Of a stretch of DNA of 64,000 nucleotides, positions 24,048 to 32,159 are shown piece after piece. The position numbers and the translations under genes are program-made. Location: assembly GCA_028412835.1 (NCBI GenBank), contig JAONQW010000002.1:1-64000 (forward strand), given 5' to 3'. Under the pieces are notes generated by a model, which saw nothing but the letters and a program-made list of their open reading frames with translations, did no database searches and was not told where the DNA came from. This DNA is from Candidatus Pelagibacterales bacterium (GTDB lineage Bacteria; Pseudomonadota; Alphaproteobacteria; Pelagibacterales; AG-422-B15). The number at the start of each line of letters is the position of its first letter. Within the stretch, counting starts at the first letter, position 1.

Positions 24048-24976
24048 TTATCTTTCATCCAGTCAACAATAAGCTGATGGGCAATGGCCATTGGTGGTGG
24101 TATCCAGATACGCTTTTCACTTTTGCCAACTAATATTTTGGTTAGGTCTTCCTTATTCAACCAGATCGCTTCTACAATTTCTTCTTCGTCTACGGTAAAT
24201 TCTGGATCATCAACCAAAGCAGTGCAGCCAATCATGAGTGAGGAGGGGAACGGCCAAGGTTGGGTAAACTTATAGACAACATTTCTAGATTTTAATCCCA
24301 CTTCTTCGTTAACTTCACGCATTACTGCTTCTTCAATAGTTTCCCCTGGCTCCACAAAACCTGCAAGTGCTGAAAACATACCTGGTGGAAAACCTTTTTG
24401 CCTTCCCAATAAACATTTGTCTTGAAAAATGGGTAACATAATCACAACAGGATCAACACGTGGAAAATATTCAGCGCCACATTGATTACAACATTTTTTA
24501 TAACCTGTATCTTTTGTTTCTAACTTAACACCTTCACACTTGGAGCAATAAATGTTATTTTTATTCCAGGCAAAATTCGATTTTGCTTGCGCAATTATAC
24601 CAGTGCTGGGGCTATCTATATTTTGTGCAATAGATCGAGCATCAATAAACTTAGCATTTGCAAAACTTGGGTTAGATAATACCTGATCTAAATTTAGCTC
24701 ACTTAAGTCCAGCGCAAAATGTGGTCGCTCATCTTTTAGGCCTAAAAAAAGTGGTGTGATATTATTGGTTAGTGAAGCTATTAGTTGCTGATGGGATACC
24801 CATAATATTTCTGGCTTTGTAGAGTGATCTTGGCTTACTTTTATGAGTGGCTTATCCTCAAAAAAGATCATAAATAGTGATTTTTCAGATATTCTAGCTT
24901 GTTGCTGCCATTCTTTATTACTACGAAATTGCGACGCGCGATCGATCGGATTGTTAGCAAAGGTAATTGAATTCAT
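24044..24976 (-). CDS. nudC: NADH pyrophosphatase (NudC family)
   Basis: This 310-residue Nudix hydrolase splits NADH and can remove NAD caps from RNA. A zinc ribbon uses CSKC and CNQC (about residues 141-166). The Nudix box is GFVEPGETIEEAVMREVNEE, and QPWPFPSS is the NudC subgroup motif downstream. The N-terminal domain is the variable beta domain usual in this family. The stop overlaps the 3' end of pheA on the other strand. Confidence 0.95.
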   Translation of the reverse strand: MNSITFANNPIDRASQFRSNKEWQQQARISEKSLFMIFFEDKPLIKVSQDHSTKPEILWVSHQQLIASLTNNITPLFLGLKDERPHFALDLSELNLDQVLSNPSFANAKFIDARSIAQNIDSPSTGIIAQAKSNFAWNKNNIYCSKCEGVKLETKDTGYKKCCNQCGAEYFPRVDPVVIMLPIFQDKCLLGRQKGFPPGMFSALAGFVEPGETIEEAVMREVNEEVGLKSRNVVYKFTQPWPFPSSLMIGCTALVDDPEFTVDEEEIVEAIWLNKEDLTKILVGKSEKRIWIPPPMAIAHQLIVDWMKDN

Positions 24977-25034
24977 CTAAAAATATGTTGTTAACTATAT
25001 TATTTTATTAAAGCAATTTTATATATCTGTCTGC

Positions 25035-25040
25035 TATAAT
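25035..25040 (+). promoter_or_regulatory. Perfect -10 box of the SRP RNA gene
   Basis: TATAAT lies 4-5 bases before the predicted first base of the SRP RNA, the expected spacing for a sigma-70 start site. No clear -35 box is seen in the T-rich sequence upstream. Confidence 0.7.
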
Positions 25041-25044
25041 ATCT

Positions 25045-25136
25045 TGGGAGATTATGCAGACGAGTATATCTCGAACTCGGTCAGAGCAGAAATGCAGCAG
25101 CCGTAGAGGCAATACTTGGGTTGTTTTAATCTCCCA
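25045..25136 (+). ncRNA. ffs: Signal recognition particle RNA, small bacterial type
   Basis: The RNA is about 90 bases, with ends TGGGAGATTA and TAATCTCCCA pairing. The conserved apical core GGTCAG-N11-AGCAGCC is present. The N11 is AGCAGAAATGC, a GCA/TGC stem closed by a GAAA tetraloop, in place of the usual TCC-GGAA-GGA. The paired bases changed together and the loop is still GNRA, which supports the call. The position directly before dnaX is the known alphaproteobacterial order. Confidence 0.92.
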
Positions 25137-25160
25137 CTGAATTAAAGTTATTCAATATTT

Positions 25161-26450
25161 ATGGAAGAACAAAGACACATACCGCTACCACTCAAATACC
25201 GTCCTAATAATTTTGCTGAATTAATAGGCCAAGAGTTAATGGCGCAAACAATTAAAAATGCAATAAAGCTCAATCGTATTGCAAATGCATACTTGCTTAC
25301 AGGAGTCCGTGGAGTTGGTAAAACCACCACAGCAAGGATTATTGCCAAAGCATTAAATTGTAATGAAGTCAGTTTAGGTAATAGTGAATTTCAAGAGCCA
25401 TGTTGTAAGTGTGATAACTGCATTGCAATTTCTGAGTCACGCAGTATCGATGTACTTGAAATGGATGCCGCCTCAAGAACAGGTATTAATGATATTCGTG
25501 AGTTAATAGATGGAGTGCAATATGCCCCAGTATCATCAACCTTTAAAGTTTACATTATTGATGAGGTGCACATGTTATCAAATGCTGCTTTTAATGGTTT
25601 ATTAAAAACTTTAGAAGAGCCACCAGAGCATGTTAAATTTATTTTTGCGACTACCGAAGTTAGAAAAATCCCAGCAACTATTTTATCAAGATGTCAGCGT
25701 TATGATTTGAAACGTATTGAACCAAATGAATTAAGTGATTTCTTTAAAGGCGTTTGTGACAAAGAGGGCGTACCTATTGAAGATGGGGCTTTAAAAATAA
25801 TTTCAAGATCAGCCGAAGGTTCTGTGCGTGATGGTCTCTCGTTATTAGATCAGGCAATTGCATATTCAGAGTCAAATATTTCTGAAGACTTAGTAAAAGA
25901 TATGATCGGCTTAAATGATCCAGTGGAAATGCTAAACTTAGTTTCATTGCTCATGGAAGGACAAACATTAGGGGCTATTGAGAAATTAAATCTACTTTAT
26001 GATGGAGGCGCTGATCCATTATTAATTTTAAGAGATTTAATTCATATAACGCATTATCTAACCTTGTTCAAAGTTGATGCTGCTGAAAGTTTAAAACTTT
26101 CACACACCGATTCAGAATTTAAAGCTTTCGAAGAATTAGCAGCCAAGCTTCAGGTTGGAACCCTGTCGATGGTTTGGCAAATGCTACACAAAGGTTTGCA
26201 AGAAGTATCAGATACATTCTCACCAATTAGTGCTTTAGAAATGTTACTAATTAGAATTACCTATACCGCTGATATTCCACATCCCAATGAATTAATTGAA
26301 GAAATATCTCAAGCCATAGAAGAGGATGATTCGATTACTTCGGAACCAGAGCCAGCTCAAAAAAAAGCTAGTACGCCAAAAATTGACCCAAAAGTCCAAG
26401 AAATCATTGATTTTTTCCCAGGCGCAGAAGTTGAAACATTAGATAATTAA
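25161..26450 (+). CDS. dnaX: DNA polymerase III clamp-loader subunit (gamma/tau), short form
   Basis: This 429-residue AAA+ protein is the motor of the clamp loader. Walker A is GVRGVGKTT, the zinc site uses the Cys residues of PCCKCDNC and an upstream Cys, Walker B is IIDEVHMLS, and sensor 1/arginine-finger region is LSRCQRYDL. The clamp-loader collar domain ends near residue 370, and only about 60 residues remain, with an acidic linker (EEDDSITSEPEPAQ) and the tail KVQEIIDFFPGAEV. It is thus about the size of E. coli gamma and lacks most of the tau-specific region. It is followed by ebfC and recR. Confidence 0.96.
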   Translation: MEEQRHIPLPLKYRPNNFAELIGQELMAQTIKNAIKLNRIANAYLLTGVRGVGKTTTARIIAKALNCNEVSLGNSEFQEPCCKCDNCIAISESRSIDVLEMDAASRTGINDIRELIDGVQYAPVSSTFKVYIIDEVHMLSNAAFNGLLKTLEEPPEHVKFIFATTEVRKIPATILSRCQRYDLKRIEPNELSDFFKGVCDKEGVPIEDGALKIISRSAEGSVRDGLSLLDQAIAYSESNISEDLVKDMIGLNDPVEMLNLVSLLMEGQTLGAIEKLNLLYDGGADPLLILRDLIHITHYLTLFKVDAAESLKLSHTDSEFKAFEELAAKLQVGTLSMVWQMLHKGLQEVSDTFSPISALEMLLIRITYTADIPHPNELIEEISQAIEEDDSITSEPEPAQKKASTPKIDPKVQEIIDFFPGAEVETLDN

Positions 26451-26466
26451 TATAGAAAGAAGAGCA

Positions 26467-26790
26467 ATGACTGATTTTAATAACATGCTGAAACAAGCCC
26501 AAGAACTGCAATCTAAAATGATGGATGCACAAAAAAAAGTTGAAGAACTTGAAGCTGAAGGTACTGCCGGTGGTGGCCTGGTTAAGGTTTCGGTGAATGG
26601 TAAAAATCATGTGACCAATGTCACCATTGATCCTTCACTACTTGTTGCTGATGAAGTTGATATTTTAGAAGATTTGGTTTTAGCAGCACACAACGATGCG
26701 AAAGAAAAAGTTCAGCAAAAAACAGCCGATGAAATGAGTTCAATCACTGGTGGACTAAAAATGCCGCCAGGCTTTAAGATGCCAATATAA
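26467..26790 (+). CDS. ebfC: YbaB/EbfC-family nucleoid-associated protein
   Basis: This 107-residue DNA-binding protein forms a small dimer that coats the chromosome. The N-terminal helix MLKQAQELQSKMMDAQKKVE, the Gly-rich GTAGGGLVKVSVNGK and the C-terminal LKMPPGFKMPI are family hallmarks. A ribosome binding site (AGAAAGAAGAG) precedes the ATG. It lies between dnaX and recR as in most bacteria. Confidence 0.97.
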   Translation: MTDFNNMLKQAQELQSKMMDAQKKVEELEAEGTAGGGLVKVSVNGKNHVTNVTIDPSLLVADEVDILEDLVLAAHNDAKEKVQQKTADEMSSITGGLKMPPGFKMPI

Positions 26791-26791
26791 G

Positions 26792-27397
26792 ATGCGGCGC
26801 AATTACTCTAACGAAGAAATTGATAAACTTATTTTGCTAATAAGTAAGCTACCTGGTTATGGACCTAAATCCGCTAGTCGTGCTGTTTTACATTTACTTA
26901 AACGTAAAGATCAACTTATGATTCCATTATCAGAGTCATTACTCTCTGCGAGTAAAAATATTTTAACTTGTGAAAATTGTGGCAATATCGATTTAGTTTC
27001 ACCATGTACCTTGTGTGCAGATGAACAGCGCGATCAATCACAGTTATGTGTTGTTGAGGATGTTGCAGATTTATGGGCTTTGGAAAAAGCAGAACTGTAC
27101 AGTGGAACCTATCACGTATTAGGTGGCACCTTATCAGCTATTAATGGTGTTGGTCCAGATGATCTTAAGGTAAGAAAATTAGTTGAACGCTCACAAGCGG
27201 AAAATGTTTCTGAAGTAATTTTAGCATTAAGTGCCACCGTTGATGGACAAACTACAGCACATTATGTTGCCGATTGTTTAAAAGAATGTGAAGTGACAGT
27301 ATCAAGATTAGGTCATGGTGTTCCAGTTGGTGGTGAATTAGATTATATGGATGAAGGAACACTAGCAGCCGCATTAAGTTCACGACAAAAAATTTAA
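26792..27397 (+). CDS. recR: Recombination mediator protein RecR
   Basis: This 201-residue protein acts with RecO (and RecF) to load RecA at gaps. It has the N-terminal helix-hairpin-helix LPGYGPKSASRAVLHLL, a four-Cys zinc finger (CENC and CTLC, residues about 57-72) and a Toprim domain (LCVVEDVADLWALE, GGTLSAINGVGPDDL). The Walker-like C-terminus LGHGVPVGGELDYMDEGTL is intact. It starts one base after the ebfC stop codon. Confidence 0.97.
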   Translation: MRRNYSNEEIDKLILLISKLPGYGPKSASRAVLHLLKRKDQLMIPLSESLLSASKNILTCENCGNIDLVSPCTLCADEQRDQSQLCVVEDVADLWALEKAELYSGTYHVLGGTLSAINGVGPDDLKVRKLVERSQAENVSEVILALSATVDGQTTAHYVADCLKECEVTVSRLGHGVPVGGELDYMDEGTLAAALSSRQKI

Positions 27398-27406
27398 GGA
27401 TTTAAA

Positions 27407-28318
27407 ATGCAGAATTACAATGTTGTATTTATGGGAACATCAAAATTTGCAGTTCCAATTCTTGAAGGCTTACTGGAATCATCAGTAAATATCCAAGCAG
27501 TATTTAGTGCCCCACCAAAATTAGCCAATCGTGGTATGAAGCAAACTCTATCACCCGTGGCTAAATGTGCTGAAGAATATCAATTACCCTTAGAGTATCC
27601 AGCTAATCTTAAAGACCCTGAAATAATCAATAAAATCAATGAATTAAATCCAGATATCATCTTTGTCATTGCTTATGGCTATATTCTACCTAAGGCAATT
27701 ATTGATATACCCAAACTAGGTTGCTTCAATCTACACGGTTCACTACTACCAAAATATCGAGGTGCTGCACCTATACAAAGATCTATAATCGCGGGCGATA
27801 AAGTTACTGGCATATCATTTATTAGAGTGGATGAAGGTTTGGATACGGGAGATATTATTTTAGATGCAGAACTACCCATTAAAGCTGAAGATACATATCA
27901 AGATTTAGAAAAAAATTTATCACAGTTAGGCAAAACTTTATTGCCAGAATTTTTTACTAAGATAGCAACTGAGTCACAACCACAAGATAATAGCCAAGCA
28001 ACGTATGCACATAAAATTGATAAAGCTGAAGCTAAGATTGATTGGCAGGATGATGCACAATTAATTAATCAAAAAATACGAGCGCTGAATCCTAATCCTG
28101 GTGCGTGGTTTGAAATGGGTGACAAGAGAATTAAAGTCATGAGTTCACAAGTTATTGAAATGAGTGGCAACCCAGGTGAAATTTTAAATGATGAATGTGT
28201 TATTGCCTGTGGGCAAAATGCTTTGCAACCAACCACTTTAAAAAAAGAAGGTAAAGGCCTTGTCACACTAGCTGAATTTTTAAAAGGCAATAAGGTTACT
28301 GCAGGTACACAATTATAA
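27407..28318 (+). CDS. fmt: Methionyl-tRNA formyltransferase
   Basis: This 303-residue enzyme formylates initiator Met-tRNA. The N-terminal VVFMGTSKFAVPILEGLL, the catalytic region LHGSLLPKYRGAAPIQRSI with Asn-x-His (N in CFNLHGS) and Asp in EGLDTGDIIL, and the C-terminal OB-like domain with LNPNPGAWF are all present. Length is normal. The usual partner gene def (peptide deformylase) is not next to it, so it must be elsewhere. truA follows immediately. Confidence 0.96.
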   Translation: MQNYNVVFMGTSKFAVPILEGLLESSVNIQAVFSAPPKLANRGMKQTLSPVAKCAEEYQLPLEYPANLKDPEIINKINELNPDIIFVIAYGYILPKAIIDIPKLGCFNLHGSLLPKYRGAAPIQRSIIAGDKVTGISFIRVDEGLDTGDIILDAELPIKAEDTYQDLEKNLSQLGKTLLPEFFTKIATESQPQDNSQATYAHKIDKAEAKIDWQDDAQLINQKIRALNPNPGAWFEMGDKRIKVMSSQVIEMSGNPGEILNDECVIACGQNALQPTTLKKEGKGLVTLAEFLKGNKVTAGTQL

Positions 28319-29056
28319 ATGCGCTATAAAATAATTATTGAATATGATGGCACCCCATTTGTTGGCTGGCAACGTCAAGACAATGGCTTATCAGTGCAAG
28401 AATGTATCGAAACTGCAATTGAAAGTTTATTCCAAGAGAAACCAACATTGTTTGGTGCTGGCCGAACAGACTCAGGAGTGCATGCAACAGGACAAGTAGC
28501 ACACTTTGATATAACCACTAAAGAACTTGATACTTATTCTATAAAGACTGGTTTAAATCATTACTTAAAGATTTATCCAATTTCTATTTTAGATGTGACT
28601 GAAGTTGATGCAAAGTTTCACTCTCGGTTTGATGCAACTGAACGAAAATATCTCTATCGGATTATTAACCGCACCTCACCACTATCAATTGAAAAAGGCA
28701 GAGCTTGGTTAGTAATGAAAGATTTAAACTTAGAAAAAATGCAAGCGTGCATTCCAATTATTGAAGGTAAGCATGATTTTACAACATTTCGCTCAGTTAA
28801 CTGTCAGTCCAAATCTCCAATAAAAACCCTAAATAGTTGTAAAATTACTCGGCAAGACGACAATATTTACTTTGGTTTTGTAGCTCCATCATTCCTCCAA
28901 CATCAAATCAGATCTATTGTTGGTACACTTAAAATGGTGGGTGAAGAGCTTTGGGATGTGGAGCGTTTTAAGGAAGCTCTAGAAGCAAAAGACCGAAGTA
29001 AATGTGGGGCCCTTGCACCTGCAGATGGTCTATATTTTATGGAAGTTTCTTATTAA
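28319..29056 (+). CDS. truA: tRNA pseudouridine synthase A
   Basis: This 245-residue enzyme makes pseudouridine at positions 38-40 of tRNA anticodon arms. The start YKIIIEYDGTPFVGWQRQ, the catalytic Asp in FGAGRTDSGVHATGQVAHF (about residue 52), the RKYLYRI stretch, and the C-terminal FLQHQIRSIVGTL are classic. It starts one base after fmt ends, so it is the last gene of the dnaX-ebfC-recR-fmt-truA run. Confidence 0.97.
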   Translation: MRYKIIIEYDGTPFVGWQRQDNGLSVQECIETAIESLFQEKPTLFGAGRTDSGVHATGQVAHFDITTKELDTYSIKTGLNHYLKIYPISILDVTEVDAKFHSRFDATERKYLYRIINRTSPLSIEKGRAWLVMKDLNLEKMQACIPIIEGKHDFTTFRSVNCQSKSPIKTLNSCKITRQDDNIYFGFVAPSFLQHQIRSIVGTLKMVGEELWDVERFKEALEAKDRSKCGALAPADGLYFMEVSY

Positions 29057-29058
29057 AT

Positions 29059-29889
29059 TTAATTTATTTGTGAGAAAATATTCATTGTAAAAACAGCAAG
29101 TGATAGTAGTGAAAGAGATATCAAAATTGTTAAACCAACAGAAAAATTATCAATATTATATTTATTATACTGCCCTTCAAAAAACATTTTATCTTGATTG
29201 CGTCGTTCTTTGCCAAATATAAATAAAGTTATAATGACTAAGATAATTAATAGTGGGTAAATAAGTCCACTAGCTATTACTTCTGACATCAATATGTAAT
29301 CATATAATCCATGGATTATAACTGGAGCAAAAAGAGATAAAAAAAGGTTTATATTTTTATTTTTAATTATAAAAATAGCCTTAATCAAAAAATAACCCAT
29401 TATAGCACCACACATTGCATGCAATGGTACAGCGGTAAATGCTCTTAACCAAGCTACTGAAGAAGCTAATTCAACACTATCTTGTAAAGATCCAGTAACG
29501 TATTCAAAATTTTCAAATGCTGCAAAACCTAGAGATGCAGCTACACCATAAACTAAAGCGTCCATTGGTTCATTTAATTCATTTAATTTTGCACAGTAAT
29601 AAATTATTACTAGCCATTTAAATATTTCTTCTAATAAAGCTGCTCTAATAAAAGCAAAGTAGAAATGACCAGGCTCAGTGAACAAATTAAGATTTTCTGC
29701 AAATCCTTCTATTAGAGGTATGATCATTAATATTGGAAATATAGTAGCAACTCCTAGTGCAAATGTTATGAAGACAATTCTAGGAGGTTCGGGAAAACGG
29801 TCTTTTTTGTAGACATAAAATAGTATAATTAGAACAGGAATTAGTGAAGCAATAGAAAAGTAAATTATTACATTTTCTGAGCCAAACAT
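29059..29889 (-). CDS. PrsW-family intramembrane metalloprotease
   Basis: This 276-residue membrane protein has about eight helices. The family motifs are the EExxK-type LLEEIFKW (about residue 90-97), FAAFENFEY after helix 4, and the helix histidines HAMCGAIMGYF and HGLYDYIL. These match PrsW (PF13367), a relative of CAAX proteases that cuts membrane anchors, as with an anti-sigma factor in Bacillus. Its target here is unknown. It is 3 bases downstream of the ion-channel gene on the same strand, so the two are probably one transcript. Confidence 0.88.
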   Translation of the reverse strand: MFGSENVIIYFSIASLIPVLIILFYVYKKDRFPEPPRIVFITFALGVATIFPILMIIPLIEGFAENLNLFTEPGHFYFAFIRAALLEEIFKWLVIIYYCAKLNELNEPMDALVYGVAASLGFAAFENFEYVTGSLQDSVELASSVAWLRAFTAVPLHAMCGAIMGYFLIKAIFIIKNKNINLFLSLFAPVIIHGLYDYILMSEVIASGLIYPLLIILVIITLFIFGKERRNQDKMFFEGQYNKYNIDNFSVGLTILISLSLLSLAVFTMNIFSQIN

Positions 29890-29892
29890 AAA

Positions 29893-31458
29893 TTAATCAA
29901 GCCCTTGAATATTTCTGAGGAAAACAGATGTATTGATATTATCTGAAATCAATAATAAAGAAATTACAAATACCAAGACCATAAAAATAATTGGGCCCAA
30001 GTATCTTGCTTTAATATCTATTGGAGATGCTAAATTACCACTAGCTTGATAGATATTGTGAGCATATATAGCTATCAAAGATGGAACTGCAGCAAATAAA
30101 TAAGCAAGTAAAATAAAGTAATCCATTAATGTTGCATAATCCAGCTTTGGCAAATCTTTGTCATATGTGTAGTTGTAAGCAATAAGAGATAAAAGACATA
30201 CAATTGTAACAGTTAATCTTGCTTGCAGTTCATTAGGAGAAATCCATAAAGATGACCAGGCAATAATTAAGATGATCATTATAGGTACGATTATTTTGTA
30301 TATATAATAAAAATTATTTCTCTCAACACGTAACTGCAAAATATACTTAGCCCTACTATCACTCCAATAATCATCATAGAAATGTGTTGGTACAACCTCT
30401 TTTGAAACCATATCCCAATCTGGAACCTTTGAAATAGCACTAAAATCACTAGCTACAAACATTGAAAACAAACTTTGATCATCTATCGTAACTTCGTCTC
30501 TAGTATTAGCTAATTCTAATGTAAGAATTTGGGAGTCAAATGGGAAAGCGGTAAAATCAAACTTAGAGTATAAAAGCGAAGTCCCAATCCATTGATATGT
30601 AATATAAAAATTTGACTCTTCGTTTTCAGTAGGTGGATAGTATTCAAAGAGATAGATATCTGAAGACTCATCAGAAGATTCACTTAATATATTGGTAAAG
30701 TTTAAGCTAGGATTCCATAGCTGCAGATCACTAAATTTATCTGTTGATATTTCACAGTAATTAATTTCGTATAAATCTTCTTTTAGAATTAAATCTTTCA
30801 TTAATTTTTCTGCAATAAGTGCTAATTCAGGACTTTGCCAGTAATAAGAAAATAAATAATTCATTTCAAAATGACCACGCTTTGAGTCAATATTTTTAAA
30901 ATTGTTTATGACTATTTCTGGAGTAACAAAATTATCAGTAGTATATAATGGCTTAATCAATACCTCATCTATTTTAGAATTTAAAAAAGTTATATATTTA
31001 ACCTTGATATTAAGGTCCTCGCTTATTTGATCGTCACTATCAATATCTAAATCAGGATTAATGATCTTTTTAATCTCAGCATCATTCAAATTATTAATAG
31101 CAATATCATTTAATGCTATAACTTTATCTTTATGATTAAATATACTGTAAGCATCAAATATATTGCCATCATCACTTTTATATTTAGTTGTAAATATATT
31201 TAAATAGCCATTATCATCTCTAGTAAAAATCCATTCGTCAGTATCAATATCTTTTATTTGCTCAAAAATAATTCCTGACTCTACACCCCAGTAATAAGTC
31301 ATTGGTTTTTGATCAAGCCGTTGCCCAACTTGAGAATTTTTTATTTCTTCAATAAGTAAATTACAGTAAGTATTATTTTCAGCTATTGCATTATTTAAAT
31401 TAACAAAGCTAAAAAAAAAGCTAAAAGAAAATATTATTTTCAGTATATTTAATTTCAT
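29893..31458 (-). CDS. Pentameric ligand-gated ion channel homologue with an extra N-terminal domain
   Basis: This 521-residue protein belongs to the Cys-loop-like receptor superfamily (as GLIC and ELIC). After a signal peptide (to about residue 26) there is an extra domain of about 190 residues, then the beta-sandwich ligand-binding domain with the conserved FDFTAFPFDSQILTL (the prokaryotic form of the Cys-loop/WxPD region). Four helices follow: M1 starting at RNNFYYIYKIIVPIM, the pore-lining M2 after NELQARLTVTIVCLLSL, M3 in TLMDYFILLAYLFAAVPS, and M4 near the C-terminus. The channel should open on binding a small molecule or proton; ligand unknown. The longer N-terminus resembles the multi-domain type known from some bacteria. 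A PrsW-like gene follows. Confidence 0.87.
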   Translation of the reverse strand: MKLNILKIIFSFSFFFSFVNLNNAIAENNTYCNLLIEEIKNSQVGQRLDQKPMTYYWGVESGIIFEQIKDIDTDEWIFTRDDNGYLNIFTTKYKSDDGNIFDAYSIFNHKDKVIALNDIAINNLNDAEIKKIINPDLDIDSDDQISEDLNIKVKYITFLNSKIDEVLIKPLYTTDNFVTPEIVINNFKNIDSKRGHFEMNYLFSYYWQSPELALIAEKLMKDLILKEDLYEINYCEISTDKFSDLQLWNPSLNFTNILSESSDESSDIYLFEYYPPTENEESNFYITYQWIGTSLLYSKFDFTAFPFDSQILTLELANTRDEVTIDDQSLFSMFVASDFSAISKVPDWDMVSKEVVPTHFYDDYWSDSRAKYILQLRVERNNFYYIYKIIVPIMIILIIAWSSLWISPNELQARLTVTIVCLLSLIAYNYTYDKDLPKLDYATLMDYFILLAYLFAAVPSLIAIYAHNIYQASGNLASPIDIKARYLGPIIFMVLVFVISLLLISDNINTSVFLRNIQGLD

Positions 31459-31709
31459 AATTTAAATAAACACCTATTATAATACTTCATTTAAAATTCT
31501 ACCAATATTTTTGAGTATCATAATTAGCCTTTTTAATTTGAATTTTTATCATGAATTAAAACTGATAATATTCCAAGATCTATTTAAGTTTAATACTAAG
31601 ATAAAAATTAAGAGTATATATGAATTTTTCTTTGTAAAAAAAATGCAAAAATGACTCTTAAGTATATGCATTTCATGATTAGATTTATTTTTATTTATTT
31701 AAAACTAGT

Positions 31710-32159
31710 ATGTGGGACAAATATAGAAAAGAAAGCAAGCAAACTATATGCATTATTGGTGTACTTATTCTTGCTGCAAAACTTGCCAAAGCCGATGGTC
31801 ATTTTAGTATCTTAGAAGAAGAAGAAATTCTAAGTATAGTTCCTCACGAACCTGAACAGGCGATCATTTTACGTAAGATTTTACATGAAGCCAGTGAAGA
31901 CGATAAGCCTTTTGAATATGATGCCGATAGAATAAAAAAATTGTTAGACGGTGATCATCCTGATTTTTTAGAGTTTATAGTTGCAGTATTATATCGCATA
32001 GCACACAGCGATCATATTTATAGTGAAGAAGAAGAGAATATGATTCTAAAGATATCACAAATATTTGATATTAAAGACCCATTAGTTGATCGTATATTGA
32101 GTTCAACAAAAAATATTTTCTCATTTAAATTTAGCTATTGGAGTAAACAAAATGCCTGA
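31710..32159 (+). CDS. TerB-like (DjlA N-terminal type) cytoplasmic protein
   Basis: This 149-residue soluble, all-helical protein matches the TerB/DjlA N-terminal fold: two repeats of a helix ending in an acidic metal-binding turn, AKLAKADGHFSILEEEEI (about residues 22-40) and YRIAHSDHIYSEEEENMI (about 94-112). In the TerB superfamily these acidic turns may bind divalent metal. TerB-like proteins are found in tellurite/stress and membrane-linked systems. It is the first gene of a four-gene run: its last 8 bases overlap the start of the next gene. No ribosome binding site stands out. The 251 bases upstream hold no gene, only AT-rich sequence. Confidence 0.8.
   Translation: MWDKYRKESKQTICIIGVLILAAKLAKADGHFSILEEEEILSIVPHEPEQAIILRKILHEASEDDKPFEYDADRIKKLLDGDHPDFLEFIVAVLYRIAHSDHIYSEEEENMILKISQIFDIKDPLVDRILSSTKNIFSFKFSYWSKQNA

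Noticed and set aside
31710-32159. Part of a tellurite resistance ter operon
   Set aside because: Only a TerB-like fold is present; no terA/C/D/E/Z-like genes are nearby.
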